A stretch of 38,341 nucleotides of DNA, taken from the IMG/VR virus record IMGVR_UViG_3300035682_000085, positions 1 through 38,341 of that record; one strand, 5' to 3'. Source of the DNA: a virus. The notes beneath the pieces were generated by a model. The model was given only the letters and a program-made list of their open reading frames with translations, did no database searches and was not told the origin of the DNA. Position 1 is the first letter of the stretch; each line of letters opens with the position of its first letter. The position numbers and the translations under genes are program-made. Below, in pieces: positions 24,993 through 31,950 of the stretch.

Positions 24993-26458
24993 GGCCAAGT
25001 GGCGATGGCCACGCGCTTCCATGTGTTGGTCGCGGTGCAAACGTAGATGTAGTTTGCGTCCCATGTGATAGTCCCCGCGCTCCCAGCAGCAGCTGCGCTT
25101 GCTGGTGTCTGTGTCGGAATAACTAGCAGTCCAGACGGAAGCAAGTTGCCCGTGAAAGCCCAATTTATATCAACCGGATTTGAAGGGTCGGCTTCAAATT
25201 GAACGCTGTATTCCGCAGCGGTGATGTAAACCGCCCTGCCTCCCGGCCCCATGCGAAGCATGAGCGCGTCGGACTGCCTGTAAAGTTCGCGAGACAGCAT
25301 TTCACCGACAAAAGCCATTTTGTATCGGTCTCCCGAGTCGGTTGGATGAATTTCATCACCCGAAGCCATAAACCCGAGGGACTGAGCCGTGTCCCAATCC
25401 CTCCAGCGTGGGTAAAGGTCGAGAACGTTTTGGTCCTGCCGCTCCGCCCATGCGATCATCGCTTGACGGATCAAAAGCGCGTATTCACCGTTTGAATACG
25501 TCGCGTTAATTGCCGATGCCGATGGTCCCATAGGGCCGGGAGTCAAAAATACCCAATCTGCGACAATGGCGGCGTCCACGACGGTCTTCACATCGTCGAA
25601 GATGTCTCCGGTGTCCCAACATGTAATCGGGTCCGACCACGAACTCAAGATCATGTTGACCTGCATCGCAGCAAGCGGCGTGCTGATCGACGTGGGTGCC
25701 ACAAGCGCGTTGGTGACGGGAGTGAGAGCTAGACCAGAAAGCCATGCGTCGATAATGACAAACCCGCCTTGACCTGCGAAGTTCTCGGTATCCCCATACC
25801 ACGCACCACAACCAATGATTTTAGCTGACTGCCCACCCGTGGTAACAACGCGCACGCGGGTGTTGGTGAGGGTGTTAGCTAGGTTGAACTCAAACCACTC
25901 AACATTCGACGCTGCAACCGAGGTGTCGATAGCAGACCCGGCATTCAACCACGAAGAGCCGTTGTTTTGGGAATACTGAAGCTGGAACGTGTTCGCAGCC
26001 GACGCGCCTTTGTGATACAAGACACCGACTCGGTTGGCTTTGGTGCCGACCGTTGCACCGCTGGGAGGGGTCCATTCCACCGTAGATGACGCAGCCACCG
26101 CTCGGTAAGCATTGTGCAACCACACCCCGTCCGACGCGAGCGGTGCTGATCCAGCAACAATCGTGGCGCGGTCGGGACGCATCAGCTTGTAACCATTGAA
26201 CCGCATATTGGGGAGCAACTCATTAAAGTCGATACCTTCCATGAGGCTATCACCCCACAGTAGCACATTGAGAGGCGGACGGGCGGTGGCAACGCGACCC
26301 TCTTTCCAACTCCGGCAGATAGAAAGCGGGAGACGGGAGAGTCCGGCGAACGAGTCGCCGATGTCGATGGTGTCCCGAAACGCCCCCGCATCCGTGACTC
26401 CCGTGCCGTCGCCGGAGACGCCGCCGCGAACAAACCCTTTACCTTGGAGGAAACTCAT
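24989..26458 (-). CDS. Tail protein with SGNH/GDSL hydrolase domain
   Basis: 489 residues from ATG at 26458. It has a short N-terminal attachment part, then a GDS block NVLLWGDSLMEGIDF (64-78) with Ser71 as nucleophile. The last catalytic block is DEIHPTDSGDRY (368-379), giving Asp368 and His371. Between them is a beta-sandwich insertion (about 120-220; FQLQYSQNNGSSWLNAG). The C-terminus is a fibre-like module (AGTITWDANYIYVCTATNTW). Phage SGNH proteins remove acetyl groups from surface polysaccharides. This one probably acts on the host glycan during adsorption. It lies 5 bp after the small gene at 26465-26710. Confidence 0.85.
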   Translation of the reverse strand: MSFLQGKGFVRGGVSGDGTGVTDAGAFRDTIDIGDSFAGLSRLPLSICRSWKEGRVATARPPLNVLLWGDSLMEGIDFNELLPNMRFNGYKLMRPDRATIVAGSAPLASDGVWLHNAYRAVAASSTVEWTPPSGATVGTKANRVGVLYHKGASAANTFQLQYSQNNGSSWLNAGSAIDTSVAASNVEWFEFNLANTLTNTRVRVVTTGGQSAKIIGCGAWYGDTENFAGQGGFVIIDAWLSGLALTPVTNALVAPTSISTPLAAMQVNMILSSWSDPITCWDTGDIFDDVKTVVDAAIVADWVFLTPGPMGPSASAINATYSNGEYALLIRQAMIAWAERQDQNVLDLYPRWRDWDTAQSLGFMASGDEIHPTDSGDRYKMAFVGEMLSRELYRQSDALMLRMGPGGRAVYITAAEYSVQFEADPSNPVDINWAFTGNLLPSGLLVIPTQTPASAAAAGSAGTITWDANYIYVCTATNTWKRVAIATWP

Positions 26459-26464
26459 GGTGGA

Positions 26465-26710
26465 TCAGTGTTGGAGTGCGATGCGGATGTTCGCGGTGGT
26501 AGCGGTCGTGATGCGGGCCTTGTAGCTTGGCACGCTGACCTCTTCACCCGGCGTGGAGATGACCTGGGTGGCTCCGAACGTCTTGGTGTTCGGGTCGAAC
26601 CAAGCCAAAGCCAGCTCCGCGCTGGTCTGAATAAACACCGTTCTGCCCACGGGCATGTTCGGCACGTCCTTGGATGCGGTGACAAGTCCTTCGTCGATGA
26701 GCAGGCTCAT
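26465..26710 (-). CDS. Small tail-associated protein
   Basis: 81 residues from ATG at 26710. It is beta-rich: a short N-terminal helix (LLIDEGLVTASKDVPNMPVG), then TVFIQTSAELALAWFDPNTK and VSVPSYKARITTATTANIR. The pattern suggests a small beta-sandwich cap or adaptor for the SGNH tail protein encoded directly downstream. The family is not recognised. A terminator-like hairpin ends about 37 bases upstream of the start. Confidence 0.65.
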   Translation of the reverse strand: MSLLIDEGLVTASKDVPNMPVGRTVFIQTSAELALAWFDPNTKTFGATQVISTPGEEVSVPSYKARITTATTANIRIALQH

Positions 26711-26747
26711 GCCCGCTGTCTATCCGATCGGAAGACCCGTGGCAACA

Positions 26748-26783
26748 GGAAAAGGCCGCGCCGAGGGGGAGCTCGGCGCGACC
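26748..26783 (-). terminator. Intrinsic terminator
   Basis: A 12-bp stem (26754-26765 with 26772-26783, one G-U pair in RNA) with a 6-nt loop, followed on the minus strand by TTTTCC. It begins right at the stop of the 58-residue gene at 26785-26961. This is the best terminator of the set. Confidence 0.75.
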
Positions 26784-26784
26784 T

Positions 26785-26961
26785 CTAACCCAATGAACGG
26801 GCAAGCAACTTACCAAGATGCTTGCGACCAACCATGACCGTCGCTTCGTCACCGACCTTTTCCCGAAGCTCCGCGACGGTCATCGGCACCAGGACGGTGT
26901 CGCGTTTTCCGCCGCGCTTTTTAGGCTCCGGTTTCGGGAGGTTGACTTTGAGGACGGCCAT
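26785..26961 (-). CDS. Small basic protein, unknown
   Basis: 58 residues from ATG at 26961 (MAVLKVNLPKPEPKKRGGKR). The N-terminal half is Pro/Lys-rich. The C-terminal half is a compact segment VPMTVAELREKVGDEATVMV then GRKHLGKLLARSLG. It looks like a small nucleic-acid- or protein-binding module. It has its own promoter-like sequence (26972-26999) and is followed directly by a strong terminator, so it appears to be a one-gene transcription unit inside the fibre block. That layout would suit a small regulator. No family is recognised. Confidence 0.65.
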   Translation of the reverse strand: MAVLKVNLPKPEPKKRGGKRDTVLVPMTVAELREKVGDEATVMVGRKHLGKLLARSLG

Positions 26962-26971
26962 TGACGGCGTG

Positions 26972-26999
26972 ATAATCGACCGATTATCTCACCGGTCAA
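26972..26999 (-). promoter_or_regulatory. Promoter with overlapping palindrome
   Basis: TTGACC (26994-26999), 16-nt spacer, GATTAT (26972-26977), then C. The start codon is only about 10 bases further, so the mRNA would be nearly leaderless. A palindrome, GATAATCG-AC-CGATTATC (26971-26988), covers the -10 and half the spacer and could be an operator. The -35 overlaps the stop of the upstream fibre gene. Confidence 0.55.
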
Positions 27000-28123
27000 G
27001 GAGAATCACCCAGCCGGACAGCGATCAGACCGGCGAATAGCGGGGTCAGATCCACCGACCCACCGTGACCGTGCCAGATGCCCATCTTGACGTGTCCGTC
27101 GGTCCCTGCCACGCTCGCCACGTCGATGATCGCCGTGCCGCCCATGAAGTGCCGGTCAGACGAAGTTCCGAGCTTGGTAGCCGCCTGCCCGGAAGCAACC
27201 ACGGTGCTGTTGACTATCACCCCGCCATACACCTGGACGTTGTTGGTGCCCGCCGCGACGGTCATGGACCAGTCCACCTTGTAGCGGCCGGTGCGGGTGA
27301 TCTCGACACGGTTGTTGACCTTGTTCGGGGTGCAGTCGTTGGACGCGTCATTGAACCCCTTGGCCGTGTTGAACGCGGTGACGACCTGCGCGGTCGTGCC
27401 GTTCGGAACCGTCTGAGCCGTGACGCCATCGTCCACCCCGATCCCGGCGTAGCTGGACGGGTGCGGGTCGAACGGTGAGGCGATGTGGGCCGCGATGTCG
27501 GCGGCGATCGGGTCGAGGGCGTCGAACGCCGCCTCGAAGGTGGTCGTCTGCACCGCGGTTGTCAGCATCGCGAGATAGGCATCGCTGAAGTCGTTCTTGG
27601 ACAGCCCCTTGCCCGCGACCTTGTCCACCTTGCCGCTCAGGTCCACACCCGGCTGCCAGACGCCGTTGGTCGAGTCCCAGTGGTAGACCTTCAGGTCGGT
27701 GCCGAGAACCTGGACATGGGCATAGTCGCCCGCGTTGCCCGCCGGAACCGCAGCCTGGAGGTTCGCCAGCGTTGTGTAAGACCCACGGTATGTCGCAGTG
27801 CCCAGGGCGTCGAGCTTGGCCTTGAGCGCCGTCGTGAAGTCCTGCTCGGACAGACCCTTGCCTGCCACGGTGTTCTGCTTCCCGGCAAGCCCTGACGCTA
27901 GCGCGGCCGCGGTAGCCAGCGCCGAGAGCAGCACGTTCGAGTTCTTGAGCACGTTGCCCGTGGTGCCATTGAACAGGGCAATGGCGTCTGCCGTGGCGCT
28001 GCCAGGACCGGTCATGCTGCCGGGCGTGCCTGCTGCGCCTGCTGGACCTGCGGGTCCGTTGTTGCGGACTACCGTTCGGGTGGCTCCACTGTTCTCGATG
28101 CGGATGGTGCGGGTGCTGCTCAC
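26996..28123 (-). CDS. Tail fibre protein with short collagen-like repeat
   Basis: 375 residues from ATG at 28123, overlapping the previous gene by 4 bp. Residues ~23-36 are a collagen-like GPAGPAGAAGTPGS. Two fibre repeats follow with VAGKGLSEQDFTTALKAKL and VAGKGLSKNDFSDAYLAML. Between them is a YRGSYTTLANLQAAVPAG / HWDSTNGVWQPG module common in phage fibres. The C-terminal ~150 residues are beta-rich with NRVEITRTGRYKVDWSMTV and end in IAVRLGDSP. They resemble a trimeric C1q/TNF-like tip, which would be the receptor-binding end. The family assignment of the tip is inference. Confidence 0.8.
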   Translation of the reverse strand: MSSTRTIRIENSGATRTVVRNNGPAGPAGAAGTPGSMTGPGSATADAIALFNGTTGNVLKNSNVLLSALATAAALASGLAGKQNTVAGKGLSEQDFTTALKAKLDALGTATYRGSYTTLANLQAAVPAGNAGDYAHVQVLGTDLKVYHWDSTNGVWQPGVDLSGKVDKVAGKGLSKNDFSDAYLAMLTTAVQTTTFEAAFDALDPIAADIAAHIASPFDPHPSSYAGIGVDDGVTAQTVPNGTTAQVVTAFNTAKGFNDASNDCTPNKVNNRVEITRTGRYKVDWSMTVAAGTNNVQVYGGVIVNSTVVASGQAATKLGTSSDRHFMGGTAIIDVASVAGTDGHVKMGIWHGHGGSVDLTPLFAGLIAVRLGDSP

Positions 28124-28557
28124 GGCTCGGGTTCAGGCTCGGGTTCAGGCTCGGGTTCAGGCTCGGGCTCAGGCTCGGGCTCAGGCTGCGGGATGTCGGT
28201 CGCGACGAAAGCGCCGTTGATGACCTCCAACGTGCGGCCCTGCGCTGCGAGCTTGTCGGCCACGCTTCGGGTATCGACGCGTCCGATTGATCCATCAGGC
28301 GCACCTGTAGCCGACTCGCTGCTGGCAGCCGCTAGGTTAAGCGCGTCGCCGGTGATGCCGTGAGCCTCAAACTCGGCAAGCCGCTGTTGCAGCGGGCGGG
28401 CGTTAAGCCACTCATTGATCTCGGTAGTCGTCAGATCCAACACGTGGCCGACGATGCGGTTGGCGAGGTGGATCGCGTTGCGGAGGTGGCAGGCAAGAGC
28501 GACTGCATCCGAGGAGATGGCGGCGGTGACGGATTCGGTAGGGGTGAGTAGGGACAT
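28120..28557 (-). CDS. Small tail-region protein with Pro-Glu repeat tail
   Basis: 145 residues from ATG at 28557, four bases after the previous stop; the open frame upstream lies inside the neighbour. Residues ~8-60 are helical (SDAVALACHLRNAIHLANRI then LTTTEINEWLNARPLQQRL). The middle is Ala/Ser-rich. The last ~22 residues are (Pro-Glu)n, encoded by near-perfect 12-bp repeats at 28123-28190. It is coupled to the downstream fibre gene by a 4-bp overlap. The PE tail is likely an extended spacer or attachment arm. The function is otherwise unknown. Confidence 0.7.
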   Translation of the reverse strand: MSLLTPTESVTAAISSDAVALACHLRNAIHLANRIVGHVLDLTTTEINEWLNARPLQQRLAEFEAHGITGDALNLAAASSESATGAPDGSIGRVDTRSVADKLAAQGRTLEVINGAFVATDIPQPEPEPEPEPEPEPEPEPEPEP

Positions 28558-28561
28558 AATT

Positions 28562-30601
28562 TTAGTCGGCTTGACCTGATAGATATTGGACGGATACATA
28601 AACAGCTCCGGCGGTGAAGTTGCTGCCGTTTGCGGTCAGGATGAGAGATGTGGCGGCGGGGAAGCACTCAACGGTTCCGCTCGTCCAGTTGCGGTTGTCG
28701 GATGTGGTTGCCAAAGCAATCGCGACTGCCGCGCCGAAACGGTCGGGGTCTGCTGCGGTCCCGATCTGGAACGATGTCGCGCCCGTTATGGCTGTCGTCA
28801 CCTTGCAAGTAACCCCGACGACTACAGCGCCCGCCGGGATGATGTTGGTGAGCGTAACGCTCGCACCCGACATTGCAGTGGCAGTTGCGCGTGCTGTCGC
28901 AATTGCGAGACGGTGGTAGTCGGTCGCACTAGTGTAGGTGTCGTAGAACCGCGAGGTTTGCGCTGCGGTGCCGTTGCGCTGGGCTAGGGTGTTGGCGGCT
29001 CCGTCGCGGAGAATCTGTAAATCAAGAGCGCCTGTGGCATCTGCAGAAGCCGAAAAACCCAAATATCCAGTGTTTGAAATCCCGAGTCTGCCGCCAGCCT
29101 GCAAGAACACCCCTGTAGAAGAAGATGTAATGCTGGCAAAATTCGATCCGCTAGAAGATGCGTTAATGGATGCGCATGTGAGCAACCCATCTTTTCTGAA
29201 TTTAGCCTGACTGACCCCACCCACCTGCAAGTCCATCAGCAGCGATGCAGGATCGCTATTGCTGTCGGTAACGTTGATATTAAAACCCGTGAAGATGGAT
29301 GCGATTGAATTCCAAGTTTGAGTTGAGGTGATTGTTCCCCCTGTTGTGGCCGCACCACCTCCGTTTCGTCTTACCGTAAATCCGTTAGCTAACGTTACAT
29401 TCTGATTACCCTCAGTCGCAATACTCAACGAATTACCTGCACATGTAAAACTGCACGGATTAGCATCACCGCCGTTAATAATGATTTGAGCAGTAGTCGC
29501 CCCCGAGTTTTTAACCACTTTGAACCGACTGATGCCATTTTGCTTTACGTCAAAAAATGCCGATCCGTTTGCAGAATTTGTTGTCGTGATGTCCACTACT
29601 TGCGCTGCAAACGTAACGCCAGCTGCATTCCACGTCTGGGTGAGCGTCAGCGGCTGCGACGTGGCGATGCTGCCGGTCGAGAATGTCGCGTTGCCGAATG
29701 TGGGCGAGTCGGTGGTGCCGAGGCCCAGGGCGATGCGGTGATCCGATGCGCTGGTGCCGTTGTAAGTAAACGTGGCACCACCTGATGCTTCGTATGCATC
29801 GAAAAAAAGGCTAGTAGTCTCAACAGTGGTGAAACCGCCGTCTTGAAAATATGAGGGGCCAGTGACTGTCAGGCCGCTAAATGTCGGTGAGTCCCCCGTC
29901 CCCAGCCCCAGCGCCGTGCGGTGTGCCGACGCGATGCCCGTGCCGTAAACAAACGTGGTGCCGGTCGCAAGGTTCAGTGCCCCGGTGTTGGTCAGCCCCG
30001 CAAATGTCGGACCCGTAGCGAACACCAGCGCCCCGGTGCCGGTCTCGTCGGTGACCAACGCCCGAAGGTTGGTGCTGCTCGGCGTGGTGCTGAAGGTGTC
30101 GAAGCCCGCGGCTCGCGTGACCCCGGCCCAGCTCGTCAGGTCGGCGTCGAGCGGTTGCTTGCCGTTGAGCGCGGCTTGGAGACCGGTCACGTCGGCAATG
30201 ACGTGGGTGTGCATGACTGCACCGCCGCCGCCGGGGACGAAGTCGTAGGTCGAGTTGGCCGGGTCGGTCGGGTTGTCCCGCACCGCGATTGGCTCGGGCT
30301 CCACGTAGACATAGTCATCGCCTGCTGCATCGGTGGCGACGATGTCCCACCAGTAGTCCCCGGTGGCGAGGCTGCGCGTGAAATCGCGCTCGTGACGGAT
30401 GGCCACGGTGCCAGACGCTGGCACGGGGAAGGTGACGTTGAGGTTCGCCACCAGCTTGTTGCCGACCCGCGTGCGGATCTGGCTGCGGATCGTCCACCCG
30501 GTGTGGTTCGTCGGCACGTTGCCCGGATCGCCGTCTTTGACGTAGGTGTCAAAGATCGTGGCGTCGAAGGCCCAAGTGCGGTTGCGGACGATCGTGAGCA
30601 T
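28562..30601 (-). CDS. Long tail fibre protein
   Basis: 679 residues from ATG at 30601. The N-terminal ~110 residues form a beta-sandwich attachment domain (RNRTWAFDATIFDTYVKDG then GWTIRSQIRTRVGNK), a common phage fibre N-terminus. Then come fibre repeats: VIADVTGLQAALNGKQPLDA, DLTSWAGVTRAAGFDTFST, FATGPTFAGLTNTGALNLA and two variants of SAHRTALGLGTGDSPTFSGL. The C-terminal ~150 residues have a DYHRLAIATARATATAMSGA segment and a final beta part ending VYVSVQYLSGQAD. It is likely the main adsorption fibre. Codon use is more AT-rich in 29000-29640 than in neighbouring genes, suggesting an exchanged segment. Confidence 0.85.
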   Translation of the reverse strand: MLTIVRNRTWAFDATIFDTYVKDGDPGNVPTNHTGWTIRSQIRTRVGNKLVANLNVTFPVPASGTVAIRHERDFTRSLATGDYWWDIVATDAAGDDYVYVEPEPIAVRDNPTDPANSTYDFVPGGGGAVMHTHVIADVTGLQAALNGKQPLDADLTSWAGVTRAAGFDTFSTTPSSTNLRALVTDETGTGALVFATGPTFAGLTNTGALNLATGTTFVYGTGIASAHRTALGLGTGDSPTFSGLTVTGPSYFQDGGFTTVETTSLFFDAYEASGGATFTYNGTSASDHRIALGLGTTDSPTFGNATFSTGSIATSQPLTLTQTWNAAGVTFAAQVVDITTTNSANGSAFFDVKQNGISRFKVVKNSGATTAQIIINGGDANPCSFTCAGNSLSIATEGNQNVTLANGFTVRRNGGGAATTGGTITSTQTWNSIASIFTGFNINVTDSNSDPASLLMDLQVGGVSQAKFRKDGLLTCASINASSSGSNFASITSSSTGVFLQAGGRLGISNTGYLGFSASADATGALDLQILRDGAANTLAQRNGTAAQTSRFYDTYTSATDYHRLAIATARATATAMSGASVTLTNIIPAGAVVVGVTCKVTTAITGATSFQIGTAADPDRFGAAVAIALATTSDNRNWTSGTVECFPAATSLILTANGSNFTAGAVYVSVQYLSGQAD

Positions 30602-30649
30602 GGAAAGAGAAAGGGTTGCGGCGGCACGGGGAGGGCTCGTGCCGCCGCA
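30602..30649 (-). terminator. Hairpin with T-rich tail directly before the long fibre gene
   Basis: A 12-bp perfect stem (30617-30628 with 30638-30649), 9-nt loop, followed on the minus strand by ACCCTTTCTCTTTCC and then the fibre ATG at 30601. It starts 12 bp after the stop of the gene at 30662-31048. Confidence 0.6.
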
Positions 30650-30661
30650 GGAGTGGGTGGA

Positions 30662-31048
30662 TTATGCCTCGGCGGTCCAGGTGCCTTGGTAGTTCACCAC
30701 GTCCCAGGAGCCTTTGACGAGGCACACCAGTTCGACCGTGGCAGCCAGTGCCGTGGCAGAGATGTACTTGCCAGCGACAGCCTGAACGCCGGTGGACGGC
30801 AGGGCGACCGTCTCGGTCCCGTTCGGGTCAAGCCGTAGTGGCTGCGCGGCCTCGACGATCGCGGAGACCCGGAGACCCGGCTCGGCTTTCGGCAGGGCGA
30901 ACACGGCAGCGGCAGCGGCACCGGTGTTGGCCACGTAGACGTGGCGGAGGGCTTGCTCGCGGGTGATGGTGCCGCCGGTGGCGGACACGATGACCGGAGC
31001 GATCTGGTTGGACTGGAGCCTGGTGAGCCAGGCGAGGATCGTTTTCAT
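30662..31048 (-). CDS. Small tail-associated protein
   Basis: 128 residues from ATG at 31048 (MKTILAWLTRLQSNQIAPV); 30 further open codons upstream have no good start context. It is beta-rich: REQALRHVYVANTGAAAAAV, FALPKAEPGLRVSAIVEAAQ, LRLDPNGTETVALPS, AGKYISATALAATVELVCLV and finally KGSWDVVNYQGTWTAEA. That order of short strands with LRLDPNGTE and a final GxW is familiar from small virion proteins next to phage fibres. It stands alone between two hairpins. Virion decoration or fibre chaperone are both possible. Confidence 0.7.
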   Translation of the reverse strand: MKTILAWLTRLQSNQIAPVIVSATGGTITREQALRHVYVANTGAAAAAVFALPKAEPGLRVSAIVEAAQPLRLDPNGTETVALPSTGVQAVAGKYISATALAATVELVCLVKGSWDVVNYQGTWTAEA

Positions 31049-31138
31049 TGTTTCGATGTGGTTGCGGTTTGACGGACGCCTCCGCAGGAGTGCGGAGGGA
31101 TGCGAAGGCAGTAGAGCCGAAGGGGTGCGGTTTGCCAA

Positions 31139-31174
31139 GCAGAAAGCCCCGGCCTTGATAGACCGGGGCTCTGC
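31139..31174 (-). terminator. Terminator-like hairpin
   Basis: An 8-bp perfect stem (31145-31152 with 31163-31170), extended after a 2-nt bulge by 4 more pairs (31139-31142 with 31171-31174). The T tract on the minus strand is short (TTTCTGCTT) and partly inside the stem. It lies between the genes at 31230-31553 and 30662-31048. Confidence 0.5.
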
Positions 31175-31229
31175 GTGGACCGAGAGATGGCTGCCCCGTT
31201 ATCCGGGCACCCGTCGTTCCGGCTGGAAA

Positions 31230-31553
31230 TCAGGCATCGGCGTCTTTCGCCGCTTTCTTCTTGGCCACCTTCTTCTTGGGCTTGGGCTCGGGCTCATCGA
31301 GGTCGGACGGCGCGGTCGAGAAGTGTGGCTCGGATTTCATCTCGTCGAGCAGCTCCTGATACTCGTCCACCACGAGCAGCAGCGGCTTCTCCGGCGCGGG
31401 CGGCTCATCGAACACGAGGTCTTCCGTCGGGACGGTCACCGAGATCTCCTTGGCGGCTCCTTGAACCACGCAGGCCCGGACGCCACGATTAACCACCTCG
31501 ACCACCACGCCCGCTGCCAGGCCCATCTGTGCTGTCTTCAATGTTGCTTTCAT
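31230..31553 (-). CDS. Small protein with Lys-rich tail, unknown
   Basis: 107 residues from ATG at 31553, only 13 bases after the tmRNA 3' end. The N-terminal half is a small beta domain (KTAQMGLAAGVVVEVVNRGV, then KEISVTVPTEDLVFDE). The C-terminal third is acidic then strongly basic (DLDEPEPKPKKKVAKKKAAK). There is no motif for a known family. It could bind nucleic acid through the Lys-rich tail. The 5' side is A/T-rich and lacks a Shine-Dalgarno sequence. Confidence 0.65.
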   Translation of the reverse strand: MKATLKTAQMGLAAGVVVEVVNRGVRACVVQGAAKEISVTVPTEDLVFDEPPAPEKPLLLVVDEYQELLDEMKSEPHFSTAPSDLDEPEPKPKKKVAKKKAAKDADA

Positions 31554-31566
31554 GTTGTCAAAAATA

Positions 31567-31950
31567 GGTGGATGTGGAGGGAGTCGAACCCTCGTCCTGA
31601 ACCGCTACCACCACAGCTTCTACACGCTTGTCCGGGATGACGCCCGGCACCATAGGGCGACCGTTTCGGGTCACCTCCACCATTCGGCTATTGGCAGCGC
31701 CGACGCTGTTTGCTTGCCCGGTTTGTTTCCCTGCGCGGAGCGGGCGCTGCGCAGGGCGTGTTCCCTCAAACGAGCGCGAGATTGCTGAAGCGGGCGAGGA
31801 TCTCGTCAGCTTCAGCCAGGCTCGGCGCGTTGTCAGGGATCTGGTCATTGTTGCCAGTTGGTCTTTTGATCGGCTTTTTAGGAGGCCAACCGATCAACCT
31901 CCGCGTGCTACTGTAGTGGGTCGTGATCCAGTCGAAACCTTTACACACCC
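31567..31950 (-). ncRNA. ssrA: Phage-encoded tmRNA (one-piece)
   Basis: Rescues ribosomes from broken mRNA and tags the stalled protein. The 5' end GGGTGTG (31944-31950) pairs with CACATCC (31570-31576) in a 7-bp acceptor stem. Its third pair is G-U, the alanine identity element. GGTTTCGACTGG after the acceptor matches the tmRNA 5' signature. The T arm is GAGGG-TTCGACT-CCCTC (31577-31593). Helix P2 forms between 31911-31919 and 31608-31616, and between 31903-31908 and 31622-31627. Pseudoknot 1 is complete: 31898-31902 with 31881-31885, and 31890-31895 with 31868-31873. Two more pseudoknot-like folds lie at about 31690-31765, and a hairpin GGTGACC/GGTCGCC follows. The 3' CCA is only partly encoded (ACC then T). 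It is on the same strand as the phage genes and flanked by them. Confidence 0.9.
31766..31855 (-). other. tmRNA tag reading frame
   Basis: Starting at the likely resume codon GGC (31853-31855), 12 nt after pseudoknot 1, the frame encodes 29 residues: GNNDQIPDN at the start, an acidic middle (SLAEADEIL) and ARFSNLALV before TGA. Bacterial tags usually have about 8-20 residues and end in ALAA or a close variant. From memory, the mycobacteriophage Bxz1 tmRNA also has a long predicted tag ending ALV. The resume codon was placed by spacing and could be shifted by a codon. Confidence 0.65.

Noticed and set aside
17551-25513. GCAATTAAC copies at 17551-17559 and 25505-25513 as further promoters
   Set aside because: Both lie inside coding sequence and lack a matching -35 at the right distance.
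31552-31848. ORFs on both strands over the tmRNA (78 and 96 codons)
   Set aside because: They follow the paired arms and T arm of the tmRNA; protein sequences are low-quality shadows. The structured RNA explains the sequence.
31766-31948. 60-codon ORF starting MCKGFDW as a separate gene
   Set aside because: Its start lies in the tmRNA acceptor stem and D-like region; only its last 29 codons (the tag) are meaningful.
31567-31950. Prophage attachment site in a host tmRNA gene
   Set aside because: Phage-type genes lie directly on both sides, no integrase is visible and no duplicated 3' tmRNA end is seen in the window.
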